From NCBI RefSeq assembly GCF_003990185.1, contig NZ_RZHF01000029.1, forward strand, positions 62,001 to 126,000: a stretch of 64,000 bases of DNA, read 5' to 3'. The translations under genes were made by a program, and so were the position numbers. Origin of the DNA: Vreelandella nanhaiensis (GTDB taxonomy: Bacteria; Pseudomonadota; Gammaproteobacteria; Pseudomonadales; Halomonadaceae). Positions 19,085 to 27,666 of this stretch are shown one piece after another. How positions within the stretch are numbered: position 1 is the first letter of the stretch; each line of letters starts with the position of its first letter. The notes under the pieces were generated by a model. The model was not told the DNA's origin. It made no database searches and saw only the letters and a program-made list of their open reading frames with translations.

Positions 19085-20642
19085 AGCGGGCGCCTCCTAG
19101 GGTTGGGCTGGCATCCACCGTGACACTGCCCCCATGGCCCGCCATAATTTTCTGGACAATGGACAACCCCAAGCCGTAGCCGCCCAGGCTACGCGCTCGG
19201 CTGTCATCCAGGCGGGTAAACGGCTTGAATATATCCACCCGGGCCTCAAACGGGATACCCGGACCATCATCTTCAACATCGATACGCACCAGATGATCTT
19301 CACTCCAAAGCCGAATTGTGATGTGCTTTTTACCATAGCGGCAGGCGTTGCCTACCAGGTTCTGTAGCGCCCGCTGCAAGTAGCGCGGCTCGGCTAGAAG
19401 CTCGATTTCCGGGCCTTCAGCAAGCGATAGGGTAAGCTCCTTGTGCAGAGGAGCCAGCGTATCGATCACCCGTTCGGCCATGGCCCGGCAGTCCACCAGC
19501 GCCATTTCAAGCTCGGCGCCGTTAACCGTTTCGCCACCCAGCCGGGCATAGGTAAGAATTTCATCCACCAGCTCATCAAGCTCGGCAATATCGGCATCAA
19601 TACCCTGCAGTTGGCGCCGAATAGCCGGCTGGTCGGTCATGTCCTCTACCATCTGAACGGCAAAACGGATTCGTGCCACGGGGGTGCGCAGCTCATGAGA
19701 AACAGCACGAATCATCTCCTGCTGACCGCGTAGTAGTGTTTGCACCTGACTTGCCATGCCGTTGAAGGCCATTCCCAGGCGGCCCAGAAAGTCATCACTC
19801 TCTACCTTGACGCGCGTTTCAAGCCTGCCACTGGCGATCCGGGTGGCCGCCAGTTCCAGGCGCGCCATACGCGTTTCAATACGGCGCATGATCAGATAGA
19901 TAATTAAGCACAGCACCACCATGCCCCCGATCAGCAGTGGCAGCTGCAGGTTCATGGGTAGTCTATCGCCATGGGCGACAGGCCCAGCCATTATCCAGGC
20001 CTCTTCATTGGGCACTTGATAAAGAAGACTAATCGCCAACTTCTCGGAGGTAAGCAGGGTTAATACATTCCCCAGGGCCAGCTGGCCTTGCTGCTGATTT
20101 GTTAAATTATCAGGCAGAGTCGTTAGCAGTAACAGCGGCCAACTGCCGGAGCGCAACGCAGCCAGAGAGGCTTCACGCTCTTCGCTTGGCAACGTTGCCA
20201 GCCACTCCCCTAATAGGACGATACTGCCCTGCCACTGGCGCTCACTCCAGACGGGCAGGGTTGCCTCCAGCAGCCACTGGCTGTCCGGCAGCCGCTGACG
20301 AAGACGCCATGGCTCTTCAGCAACAAGCACGCTGCCGCGCTCAATCCGCTTGGCGGCAAAGTAGCCAAGCTTCACCTCGCTAATGCGCCGTAGAGTTAAG
20401 TGCATCCCCAGGCGCTCGGCAAAGTGATTAATCAGCCATTCCCGCTCGTTCTCGGCGGCGTCGGCCAGTTGACGCGTCATCAATGACATGGGTAGCGCTG
20501 CAAGCTGCTCGCGATGATCCTCACGGCGCACCTGTTCAATAATCGAGCGGCCGCCCAGCGCGATCAGCAGTACGATGCACAACGCCAGGCCTAAGAGTAG
20601 ATAGAATTTTAAAAACGAGCTGTGGCTAAGCGGCCGCTGCAT
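19047..20642 (-). CDS. Sensor histidine kinase, RstB-like
   Basis: 531 residues, about 100 longer than E. coli RstB. One N-terminal membrane helix (FLKFYLLLGLALCIVLLIALGG), a periplasmic sensor of about 190 residues, a second membrane helix (LPLLIGGMVVLCLIIYLIM), HAMP, the phosphoacceptor motif SHELRTPVARIRFA and the ATPase motifs NLVGNACRYG, DDGPGIP and GGYGLGLSIVQKIM. AGGGGCAGG precedes the ATG. It is 21 bases downstream of its response regulator. The RstB name rests on the partner's similarity; the signal is unknown. Confidence 0.85.
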   Translation of the reverse strand: MQRPLSHSSFLKFYLLLGLALCIVLLIALGGRSIIEQVRREDHREQLAALPMSLMTRQLADAAENEREWLINHFAERLGMHLTLRRISEVKLGYFAAKRIERGSVLVAEEPWRLRQRLPDSQWLLEATLPVWSERQWQGSIVLLGEWLATLPSEEREASLAALRSGSWPLLLLTTLPDNLTNQQQGQLALGNVLTLLTSEKLAISLLYQVPNEEAWIMAGPVAHGDRLPMNLQLPLLIGGMVVLCLIIYLIMRRIETRMARLELAATRIASGRLETRVKVESDDFLGRLGMAFNGMASQVQTLLRGQQEMIRAVSHELRTPVARIRFAVQMVEDMTDQPAIRRQLQGIDADIAELDELVDEILTYARLGGETVNGAELEMALVDCRAMAERVIDTLAPLHKELTLSLAEGPEIELLAEPRYLQRALQNLVGNACRYGKKHITIRLWSEDHLVRIDVEDDGPGIPFEARVDIFKPFTRLDDSRARSLGGYGLGLSIVQKIMAGHGGSVTVDASPTLGGARFTLLIPRREPLA

Positions 20643-20663
20643 GATACCTGCCCCTTGCGTTCA

Positions 20664-21422
20664 TTAGCTGTCTTTCACAAAAAGATAGCCTTTACTGCGA
20701 ACGGTTTTAATCCGGTGAGGCTGGTTGGGGTCGTCACCAACCTTGGGCCGAATGCGTGATACCCGCACATCAATTGAACGATCCTGACCGTCGTATTTGA
20801 TACCGCGCAGTTCGTTGAAAATCTCTTCACGGGTGAGTACCCGGCCTGCATTACGTGCCAATAGCCACAGCAAGTCGAACTCGGCACTGGTTAGGTCGAT
20901 ACGCTCGCCTTCAAGCCACGCTTCACGGGTCGCATTGTCAATTTCCAGATTATCAAACCGCAGCCGCATTTCCCCATTGGGAGCAGGACCGTCAGCACGG
21001 CGCAGCAAAGCCCGCATGCGAGCCAGCAATACGCGAGGCTGAACGGGCTTTGGCACATAATCATCTGCGCCCATCTCCAGGCCAAGTACTTGGTCCAGAT
21101 CATCTGTGCGCGCGGTCATCATCATGATGGGACCGGCAAAGTTGGGACGCACCCGGCGGCAGATCGACAGACCATCTTCACCTGGGAGCATCAAATCAAG
21201 AATAACCAGATCCGGCTGTAGGGTAAGAATGCGATCCGCTCCTTTTGCGCCATCAGCCTCAAGAGTAACTTGAAAACCATTAGCCTCCAGGTAGTCGCGC
21301 GTGAGCTCTGCCAAGCGCTGATCATCTTCAATAATCAGTATGTGGTCCTGATCAGGATAATCGGGCATTACTGTTTCTTGTGAGCCAAGCGCCTGAAACC
21401 GTTCTTCCAAGTGATTTACCAT
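20664..21422 (-). CDS. OmpR-family response regulator, RstA-like
   Basis: 252 residues from the ATG at 21422, which has GAGAGG upstream. Receiver domain: acidic pair in IIEDDQRLAEL, phosphoacceptor Asp in VILDLMLPGEDG, conserved Lys in DDYVPKPVQP. C-terminal winged helix: LTSAEFDLLWLLARNAGRVLTREE and LRGIKYDGQDRSIDVRVSRIRPK, which closely follows RstA. The N-terminus has a 25-residue leader before the receiver domain; an internal Met at 21368 lacks a ribosome binding site. Operon with the kinase gene. Confidence 0.88.
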   Translation of the reverse strand: MVNHLEERFQALGSQETVMPDYPDQDHILIIEDDQRLAELTRDYLEANGFQVTLEADGAKGADRILTLQPDLVILDLMLPGEDGLSICRRVRPNFAGPIMMMTARTDDLDQVLGLEMGADDYVPKPVQPRVLLARMRALLRRADGPAPNGEMRLRFDNLEIDNATREAWLEGERIDLTSAEFDLLWLLARNAGRVLTREEIFNELRGIKYDGQDRSIDVRVSRIRPKVGDDPNQPHRIKTVRSKGYLFVKDS

Positions 21423-21647
21423 CTTACCTCTCACTCTGCTTAGGTAGTTTATTATCCATCCAGCTACCTGTTATAAAAAAGCAGTTTATCACCTGTTAAC
21501 AGAATATCTTAAAATCTATAAATATCTGACTTTATTGCTGCCTGCCTTCCCTTTCAAAATCACTCACTACTTGCCTCTTGATTCTTATAACGGCGAGGTC
21601 TAATGTGAAGACGCAGACTGTCGACAATCTGACAGAAGGATTGAACC

Positions 21648-21782
21648 ATGGGAAATAGCAAGGCGAAAAGTATCATCAAACGCATTTATGTTCCTACCCA
21701 GGTACGCGATTTGCCTAATGGGGAAAAACTTAAGATTCCGGGGCATTATAAAGCGCCACCTGATCAAGGAAATAACGCGTAA
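21648..21782 (+). CDS. Small basic protein of unknown function, 44 residues
   Basis: Short gene reading MGNSKAKSIIKRIYVPTQ, a VRDLPNGEKLKIPGHY middle, and KAPPDQGNNA. AGAAGGA lies at the right distance from the ATG and a strong terminator follows 17 bases after the stop, so it looks like a complete single-gene unit divergent from the two-component operon. No family recognised. No membrane segment; net positive charge. Confidence 0.65.
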   Translation: MGNSKAKSIIKRIYVPTQVRDLPNGEKLKIPGHYKAPPDQGNNA

Positions 21783-21798
21783 CGGTACATCCTAAGGG

Positions 21799-21827
21799 AA
21801 AAGGCAGGCGCAAGGCCTGCCTTTTTT
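21799..21827. terminator. Terminator between the 44-residue gene and a convergent gene
   Basis: GGCAGGC (21803-21809) pairs with GCCTGCC (21815-21821), flanked by AAAA and TTTTTT. It serves the plus-strand small gene and probably also the minus-strand unit ending at 21854. Confidence 0.85.
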
Positions 21828-21853
21828 CAATCCATCTTTGAACGTAACGGGGC

Positions 21854-22033
21854 CTACCCCTTGGGCCCTAATAGTAGCCAGGCGATCAAACCTACAAGAG
21901 GGAAGAACAGCAGCGCAAGTATCCACAACAATTTGGCGACGCCGCCTGCCGAGCTTTTAACTACCTTAACAATGGCCCAAACCAGAATGATGAGCCAGAT
22001 AAGCCCTAACAATCCACCTACTTCAATACCCAT
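21854..22033 (-). CDS. Small two-helix membrane protein, PLDc_N/superinfection-immunity-like
   Basis: 59 residues: MGIEVGGLLGLIWLIILVWA, a short link KVVKSSAG, then VAKLLWILALLFFPLVGLIAWLL ending GPKG. The pattern of two helices with W-I-L-x-x-L-F-F-P-x-x-G resembles the PLDc_N domain (cardiolipin synthase N-terminus) found as stand-alone small proteins. AAGGAA precedes the ATG. Last gene of a minus-strand run with the retropepsin-like and UMF1 genes. Confidence 0.75.
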   Translation of the reverse strand: MGIEVGGLLGLIWLIILVWAIVKVVKSSAGGVAKLLWILALLFFPLVGLIAWLLLGPKG

Positions 22034-22105
22034 AGCAGTTCCTTAGCGTGTTGGTATCCATGAGCTTCAAGCTAAGCACATCGCTGTCGTGTTCACAAGC
22101 ACCAG

Positions 22106-22615
22106 CTATGGGTCGGGCAGGCTTAATATCATTTCGCCGCTATGTATTTTAATGTTTAACAAATGCAAAAAGCTCATCCCTAACAACACTGTATTGTCAT
22201 CCATGCCTGGGCTAATAGAACCCTGCACGTTATTTACCCTTATGCCGCCCAGCGTCACTTCATCAAGCTCAGTAAGATTACCCTGTACACGCCCATTGGC
22301 TGTATTGAACCAGGCACTTCGCCCCCGCTTGAGACCTAGCTGCGCGGCTAGCTGGTCAGATACGGCCACATAGGTGGCACCGGTATCTAGCAAAAACGTA
22401 ACCGGCTCGCCGTTAATTTCTCCTGGCGCCTGAAAGTGCCCTGAGCGGTTACGTTTAAGTGTTACGGGACCGCCGTCAGACGCTGTTTGCACAATATGAG
22501 CATTAGGGCTTAGGATTTTCTCCATCCCTCCATCCAGCCACCACGTCCCCAGCCCAATGAGCAGTACCCAGAAGAGCATCATCATCACGATGCCGCCACG
22601 CTGCGCTGAATTCAT
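22106..22615 (-). CDS. Membrane-anchored retropepsin-like aspartic protease (clan AA)
   Basis: 169 residues from the ATG with GGGGAG upstream. One N-terminal membrane helix (IVMMMLFWVLLIGLGTWWL), then a single aspartic protease domain with the catalytic motif FLLDTGATYVAVS and a later ILLGMSFL-like stretch (VLLGMSFLHLL). Single-domain enzymes of this type act as dimers. Substrate unknown. It follows the UMF1 transporter by 23 bases, so the two are likely co-transcribed. Confidence 0.85.
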   Translation of the reverse strand: MNSAQRGGIVMMMLFWVLLIGLGTWWLDGGMEKILSPNAHIVQTASDGGPVTLKRNRSGHFQAPGEINGEPVTFLLDTGATYVAVSDQLAAQLGLKRGRSAWFNTANGRVQGNLTELDEVTLGGIRVNNVQGSISPGMDDNTVLLGMSFLHLLNIKIHSGEMILSLPDP

Positions 22616-22638
22616 TTTTGTGCTCCCCGTTTTGATGT

Positions 22639-23985
22639 TTAAGCGTTTTTCCAAACAATCGCGGCCTCACGGCCACGGCGCTCGTTAACGTTTGCACAAA
22701 TAAGCATGGCAATCACAAATAGTCCTACACATAAGAGAATAGACGCCTGCAAGCCAATCATCGCCTGCAGCACGCCCAGCATCACGATACCCAGCACGCC
22801 CGCCAGCTTGTTGGCCAAACCCCAGAAGCCAAAAAACTCAGCGGATTTCTCAAGCGGTGAAAATAATCCTACAAGCGCACGACTTGCCGACTGGCTGGAA
22901 CCTAGGCTAAGTCCCGCCAAGCAACCAACCACCAGAAAGACGTGCTGAGCTTGCCACTGCCAACCAAAACGCGTATTTGCCAAGGCCGCTATTTCCGGGG
23001 TTGCCCAGATGGCAATAATCGCCACTACCCACAGGGCAAGGGTCATCTGGTAGGTACGCTTGGCCCCTAAGCGGTCCTGGAGCCAGCCGAACCCCAGCGC
23101 CCCCGCCGCCGCAGTGACCTGAACGATAATAAACATTATGTTGCGGACACTTTCATCCCAGCCAATCACCTGAGCGCCATAAATAAACGCGAACGCAATA
23201 ATGATGTACACACCGGCCATGGAAAATAACAGGGAGATCAGAAACACCGTGAGGTCTCTGAAATAACGCAGTTCGTGCATGGTCGACTGCACGCGCTGAC
23301 GGGCAATACGCCAGTACGCCACGCCGGTGGGCTGTGGCGTGCCACGTTCTTTAAGCCATAAAAAGGTCGGGATGGCCGTAATCAGGAAAAAACCCGCCGC
23401 AAAAGGCCCTACCCAGCGTATACGCTCAAAGTTCTCCTCAGTAGCCTCACCTAGCGCCACAAGCGTAAAGCCCGCGGCGAACAGCCCTCCGATATAACCA
23501 AGTGACCAGCCGAACCCGGAAATCTTGCCAAGCTTATCCGGCGGGCCAAGCTCAGGTAGAAAAGCGGCGATAAAAGATTCGCCCATGGAATAGGCATAGT
23601 TGGAGATGATAATCAATATTAGCCCCATAACGACGTAGCCGGGGGCGACAAAATAGAGCATTGCGGTAGTGGCAACCGTGGCTAGATAACTCACCAGTAA
23701 AAAGCGCTTTTTTTCGGCCCGGTAGTCCATCACAGCGCCGCACAGAGGTGCGGTTATCACTACCATCAGGTAGCTGATAGCCAAAGCCAGGCTCCATAAG
23801 AAATTGGCCAGACGAAACCCATCGCCACGATCACCTACAATCACAGTGGTAAACAGCTCACCAAAGACCACCGTAATAATCAGTAGGGTATAGGCTTGGT
23901 TGGCAAAGTCGAACATGGCCCAACCGAAGATTTCGCGTCGCGAAGCGTAGGAAGGAGCAGCCTTTGCAGCGTCATTTAACAACAT
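22639..23985 (-). CDS. MFS transporter, UMF1 (Atg22-like) family
   Basis: 448 residues, 12 membrane segments. N-terminus GWAMFDFANQAYTLLIITVVF is characteristic of the UMF1 group, as are the motifs GESFIAAFLPELGPPDKLGKISGFGWSLGY (split over two helices) and SQSASRALVGLFSPLEKSAEFFGFWGL. Relatives include vacuolar amino acid exporters in fungi, but bacterial substrates are not established. AGAGAGACC precedes the ATG. Confidence 0.88.
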   Translation of the reverse strand: MLLNDAAKAAPSYASRREIFGWAMFDFANQAYTLLIITVVFGELFTTVIVGDRGDGFRLANFLWSLALAISYLMVVITAPLCGAVMDYRAEKKRFLLVSYLATVATTAMLYFVAPGYVVMGLILIIISNYAYSMGESFIAAFLPELGPPDKLGKISGFGWSLGYIGGLFAAGFTLVALGEATEENFERIRWVGPFAAGFFLITAIPTFLWLKERGTPQPTGVAYWRIARQRVQSTMHELRYFRDLTVFLISLLFSMAGVYIIIAFAFIYGAQVIGWDESVRNIMFIIVQVTAAAGALGFGWLQDRLGAKRTYQMTLALWVVAIIAIWATPEIAALANTRFGWQWQAQHVFLVVGCLAGLSLGSSQSASRALVGLFSPLEKSAEFFGFWGLANKLAGVLGIVMLGVLQAMIGLQASILLCVGLFVIAMLICANVNERRGREAAIVWKNA

Positions 23986-24071
23986 GCGGGTCTCTCTTGT
24001 AGGGACAGCAAACAGGGACTACAAACCTGACCATTAGCGATCAATAGTGATAGTAAGAATATGGCTAAAGC

Positions 24072-24099
24072 AAACGCCCGGCCTATAGCCGGGCGTTTT
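24072..24099 (-). terminator. Terminator of the BCCT/small membrane protein unit
   Basis: AAACGCCCGGC (24072-24082) pairs with GCCGGGCGTTT (24088-24098), loop CTATA. It lies 24 bases past the stop of the 54-residue gene and ahead of the UMF1 promoter, so the BCCT unit ends here. Confidence 0.88.
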
Positions 24100-24122
24100 A
24101 ACTAGCGTTACAACAGGTTGGC

Positions 24123-24287
24123 CTACAAAAGCCAATGTGCCAAAACAGCCGATAGACCCACTACCAATGCGGTGACGACGGCGACCGTCACCACCCGATC
24201 AAGCCAGCGGTCTAGCCAACGGTCAAATGTGGCTCCCTTGGGTTGACGTCGTGTCGCACCGTGACGCCCCTGCCGAGCCATCAGCAT
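24123..24287 (-). CDS. Small single-helix membrane protein downstream of BCCT carrier
   Basis: 54 residues: a basic N-terminus (MLMARQGRHGATRRQPKG), a repeated RWLDRWLDR, then one hydrophobic helix (VVTVAVVTALVVGLSAVLAHWLL). GGAG is 5 bases before the ATG. It starts 43 bases after the BCCT stop and ends 24 bases before a strong terminator, so it is probably the second gene of a two-gene unit. No family recognised; a role as an accessory subunit of the carrier is inference. Confidence 0.6.
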   Translation of the reverse strand: MLMARQGRHGATRRQPKGATFDRWLDRWLDRVVTVAVVTALVVGLSAVLAHWLL

Positions 24288-24330
24288 CCCCACTCCATGT
24301 GTCCGCTCCTGAAGGCCTGATTAATCCCAT

Positions 24331-25956
24331 TTAGCTATTAATGCGCCGATTGATGATATTTGGCGCACGACGCAAACGCTCCTCTTCGCCCATCTGTTCG
24401 GCCTCAAAAGCATCGGCCCCAACAGGCGTTTCGCCATGTCGACGATAAAGCTGAGTCAGCATCGCCTTGCGGTCGGCACGCAACTCACGTACCAGCACTA
24501 TTACCATCATATACAGAATGAAGGTAAACGGTAGTGCCGAAAGCACCGCTGCTGACTGAAGCCCTGAAAGACCGCCAGCGACAATCAGCGTCAGACAGAT
24601 AGCTGCAATCAGCACGCCCCAGATGATGCGTTTATAGAGAGGTGGGTTGATCGAGCCATTATCGGTCATCTGCGCCACAATATACGAGGCGGAATCAGCC
24701 GATGTCACCAGAAAGATAAAGATCAATATCATGGCAACTACAGAAAGCACGCCGGAAAACGGCATTAGCTCAAACATTTCAAACAGAGCGACCGTAATAT
24801 TGTCTTGGGTAGCCGCTGCCAGGCCAACGTTATCACCGTTAAGTTCCATATTCAGCGCCGCGCCGCCAAACACGCCAATCCACAGGCAAGCCAACAGCGG
24901 CGGCACCAGCAGTACGCCAAACACATACTCCTTGATCGTACGTCCCCGCGACACCCGCGCCACAAACGTCCCCACAAACGGCGACCAGGCAATGACCCAG
25001 GCCCAGTAGAAGATCGTCCAGCTGCTGGCCCACTCATTATCACTATAGGGAGAAATTCGCAGGCTCATGCCGATAAAGTTTTGCAGGTAATCACCGATCC
25101 CCAAGGTAATGGTTTCAAGTATCGCGATCGTCGGTCCGGTTACCAGCACATAAAGCATCAGCCCGATGCAGAGCGCCATATTCAAGTTGGAAAGACGCTT
25201 GATGCCTTTATCCAGTCCCGACCAGGTTGATAGCATATAAGCGCAGAACATCACCAAAAGAATGATGAATTGCCAAAACCCGTTTTCAGGCAGGCCGAAA
25301 ACGGCATTCAACCCGCCATTCATCTGCAGCACGCCCAGCCCCAAAGAGGTTGCCACGCCCATGACAGTCGCGACAACGGCGAACACATCAAGCCACGAGG
25401 CATAAGGACGAATACGGGGATTTTTGGCAGTAACCGATGAGAGCACCGATGAGACCAGGCCCGCCTGGCCTTTGCGAAACTGGAAGTAAGCAATGATAAG
25501 TCCCACTACCGAAAACGCCGCCCACTGGTGAATGCCCCAGTTAAAATAACTGTACTGAATGGCGTAACGTGCAGCCGCTTCCGTTTCTGCTGTTACATCA
25601 CCGTAAGGCGGTTCAATATAGTGGGTCATAGGCTCTGCCATGCCATAAAACACTAGCCCGACGCCAAACCCTGCCGCCAACAGCATGCTGACCCAGGAAA
25701 AGAAGCTGTAGTTAGGTGTGCTGTCCTGTGGCCCTAGGCGTACCTTTCCATATTTGCTGCACGCCAGGCCAAACAGAAACACGACAAAGCCAAAGACCGA
25801 GAACAGATAAAACCAGCCAAACAGTCGTGTCACGGTTTCCAGTGCCGCCTCGGCAGCATTGCCGAAACCCTCTGGAAAGGCGGCTCCTACCACCACCAAG
25901 CTAAAAATGACCACAGTCGATGCAATAAAAACCGACTTTCCTCCATGATTTGTCAT
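24331..25956 (-). CDS. BCCT-family betaine/carnitine/choline-type transporter
   Basis: 541 residues, 12 membrane segments. TM3 holds GFGVG (96-100), the GxGxG form seen in sodium-coupled members rather than GxGxD of choline carriers. TM4 has NWGIHQWAAF (W140, W145, F148). The family signature in TM8 is SWTIFYWAWVIAWSPFVG (312-329) with valine 321 where most members have a second tryptophan. The short C-terminal tail lacks the long basic osmosensing extension of BetP. Likely an osmolyte or related zwitterion importer; the substrate is uncertain because of the altered aromatic box. Confidence 0.88.
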   Translation of the reverse strand: MTNHGGKSVFIASTVVIFSLVVVGAAFPEGFGNAAEAALETVTRLFGWFYLFSVFGFVVFLFGLACSKYGKVRLGPQDSTPNYSFFSWVSMLLAAGFGVGLVFYGMAEPMTHYIEPPYGDVTAETEAAARYAIQYSYFNWGIHQWAAFSVVGLIIAYFQFRKGQAGLVSSVLSSVTAKNPRIRPYASWLDVFAVVATVMGVATSLGLGVLQMNGGLNAVFGLPENGFWQFIILLVMFCAYMLSTWSGLDKGIKRLSNLNMALCIGLMLYVLVTGPTIAILETITLGIGDYLQNFIGMSLRISPYSDNEWASSWTIFYWAWVIAWSPFVGTFVARVSRGRTIKEYVFGVLLVPPLLACLWIGVFGGAALNMELNGDNVGLAAATQDNITVALFEMFELMPFSGVLSVVAMILIFIFLVTSADSASYIVAQMTDNGSINPPLYKRIIWGVLIAAICLTLIVAGGLSGLQSAAVLSALPFTFILYMMVIVLVRELRADRKAMLTQLYRRHGETPVGADAFEAEQMGEEERLRRAPNIINRRINS

Positions 25957-26279
25957 ATAACCACCCTGTTAGATGAGCACTTGATCGGAAACGACACATA
26001 AACTTTTATAACCCTAGCCCTTCATCAATATTTATGTACAGTTTTCGTTATTTTGAGGGTGTATTGCGTCTTTAAATCGTTCGTCTACTACTAGTTATCG
26101 TCCTCTGACCTAATCCGAGTTTTATAAAATGCTTTCTTGATACCCATGCTGCTGTTCAGCCTAAGAGTTCAAACAAGATCCTTCCCCTACCGGCTACCTA
26201 AGCAAGATACGCGCCAGCTTGCAGTGAACTTGCCCGGTCAACTGTGTTCCAATGGGGGCAAACGATGATGGAGGCTTTT
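25957..26279. other. Divergent intergenic region, BCCT carrier / 118-residue gene
   Basis: 323 bases of AT-rich sequence carrying the promoters of the divergent genes. The minus strand shows a TATAAA hexamer near the carrier, but I cannot place a convincing -35. No small gene, clear operator or repeat is seen. Confidence 0.5.
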
Positions 26280-26636
26280 ATGCCACAGATGAATCGCGAC
26301 CAACGTAATGCTGCTTGGCAGGCTGCTCACCAATGGCGTACCCGTGCCGCACAAACGCAACCCAGCGGACTGATGGGCAGCCTGAAGCTTTTGCTAACAT
26401 GGCTGGCGTTTGGTGCATTGATGGTGGTTGGTGTTGTGCTTGGCTTGGTATTTCTCTTAATTGGCTGGGCGATGATGCCTTTTGTACGCCACAAGATGAA
26501 AAAGCGCATGGAACAAATGCGGGCCGATCAAGCCCAGGATATTGGCGGGGGTTATGCTCATACCCAACGGCGTTCAGGCTATCAGGACGCGCTAGAAGGT
26601 AGTTATGAAGTCAAGCAGGAAGCACCCCACCGCTAA
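26280..26636 (+). CDS. Small membrane protein of unknown function, 118 residues
   Basis: The start was chosen from GGAGG five bases before the ATG (MPQMNRDQRNAAWQAAHQW); an in-frame GTG 12 codons earlier lacks one. A long hydrophobic stretch (about 35-65, LLLTWLAFGALMVVGVVLGLVFLLIGWAMMPF) probably forms a helical hairpin, followed by a basic tail (RHKMKKRMEQMR) and a polar C-terminus. No known family recognised. Confidence 0.7.
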   Translation: MPQMNRDQRNAAWQAAHQWRTRAAQTQPSGLMGSLKLLLTWLAFGALMVVGVVLGLVFLLIGWAMMPFVRHKMKKRMEQMRADQAQDIGGGYAHTQRRSGYQDALEGSYEVKQEAPHR

Positions 26637-26689
26637 CGGCTGATGAATTGAAGTAGCGTGTTTTCCCGATCCGACTCCTTGCGCCACTT

Positions 26690-27583
26690 TCAAAGCGGCG
26701 CATACACCCATGCAAAGGTAGCCGCCAGTGTCAGCGGCATTACGATCAGGCTACCCAGGTTTCCAATCAATACCAGTGACGCCACTTTCTGAGGGGCCAG
26801 CTTGAACTGCTCGGCAACCAAGTAGTTAAGTACGGCAGGTGGCAGCGCGGAAAAGACCAGCAGCGCCGCCAACTGCAGCGGCTCCAGCGGCAATAACCAC
26901 ATCAGTGGCAGGGCAATCAGCAATCCTGAAAGCGGGCAAAGTAGCGCGCCTAACAGGCCCGTGCGCCAATCACTCAAGTCCACCTCAAGTAACCTGACGC
27001 CTAAGGCAAACAGCATCAGCGGAATACTTACGCCACCCAGCATATGCATGGCCTCAAGCAGCCAGACAGGCAGCTTCATCCCGCTCGTATTGACTAAAAG
27101 CCCCGCCCCACTCGCAGCCACAATGGGCATACGCAGAATATGCCACATGGAGGTACGCGGGTTTATCATGTACAGCCCTACTGAGAAATGCAGCATCATT
27201 TCCACAATAAAGACCACCACAGCAGCAGGAAGCGCGGCTTCGCCAAACGCCAACACCAGTAGAGGTACGCCCATATTGCCCGTGTTGTTAAACATCATGG
27301 GCGGCAGGAAAGTTTTTATATCCAGCTTCAGCCAGGCCACCAGCGGCCATAATACAAACCCTGACCCCAACACCACGGCGGCGGCGCCAAACGCCAGCCA
27401 TGCGTAGTCGGTAAGCGGCGCCTGTCGATCTGCCAGCACGGCAAACACCAGTAAAGGAACAAACAGCTCCATATTCAGTGTATTAAGGCTTTTAATATCG
27501 GGCTTACGAAAACGTCCATAGAGCGAGCCGCTACCCGCAATCAGGAAAACCGGCAGCAGCGTGGCCAGAATATGCGCGATCAT
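26690..27583 (-). CDS. AEC-family (auxin efflux carrier) transporter
   Basis: 297 residues, about 10 hydrophobic helices in two halves. N-terminus ILATLLPVFLIAGSGSLYGRF and the conserved asparagine-rich crossover FNNTGNMGVPL, with a second-half SALPPAVLNYLVAEQF, are typical of the AEC/malonate transporter family. Substrates in bacteria include malonate and other organic acids; none can be assigned here. Confidence 0.87.
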   Translation of the reverse strand: MIAHILATLLPVFLIAGSGSLYGRFRKPDIKSLNTLNMELFVPLLVFAVLADRQAPLTDYAWLAFGAAAVVLGSGFVLWPLVAWLKLDIKTFLPPMMFNNTGNMGVPLLVLAFGEAALPAAVVVFIVEMMLHFSVGLYMINPRTSMWHILRMPIVAASGAGLLVNTSGMKLPVWLLEAMHMLGGVSIPLMLFALGVRLLEVDLSDWRTGLLGALLCPLSGLLIALPLMWLLPLEPLQLAALLVFSALPPAVLNYLVAEQFKLAPQKVASLVLIGNLGSLIVMPLTLAATFAWVYAPL

Positions 27584-27666
27584 CGACCCCGCCCAGATTT
27601 ACGTTGATACATTTCTCATCCTCTTATTGTTATGTTCTTCCCCGTACTGGCAATGGGTTAACGCGT

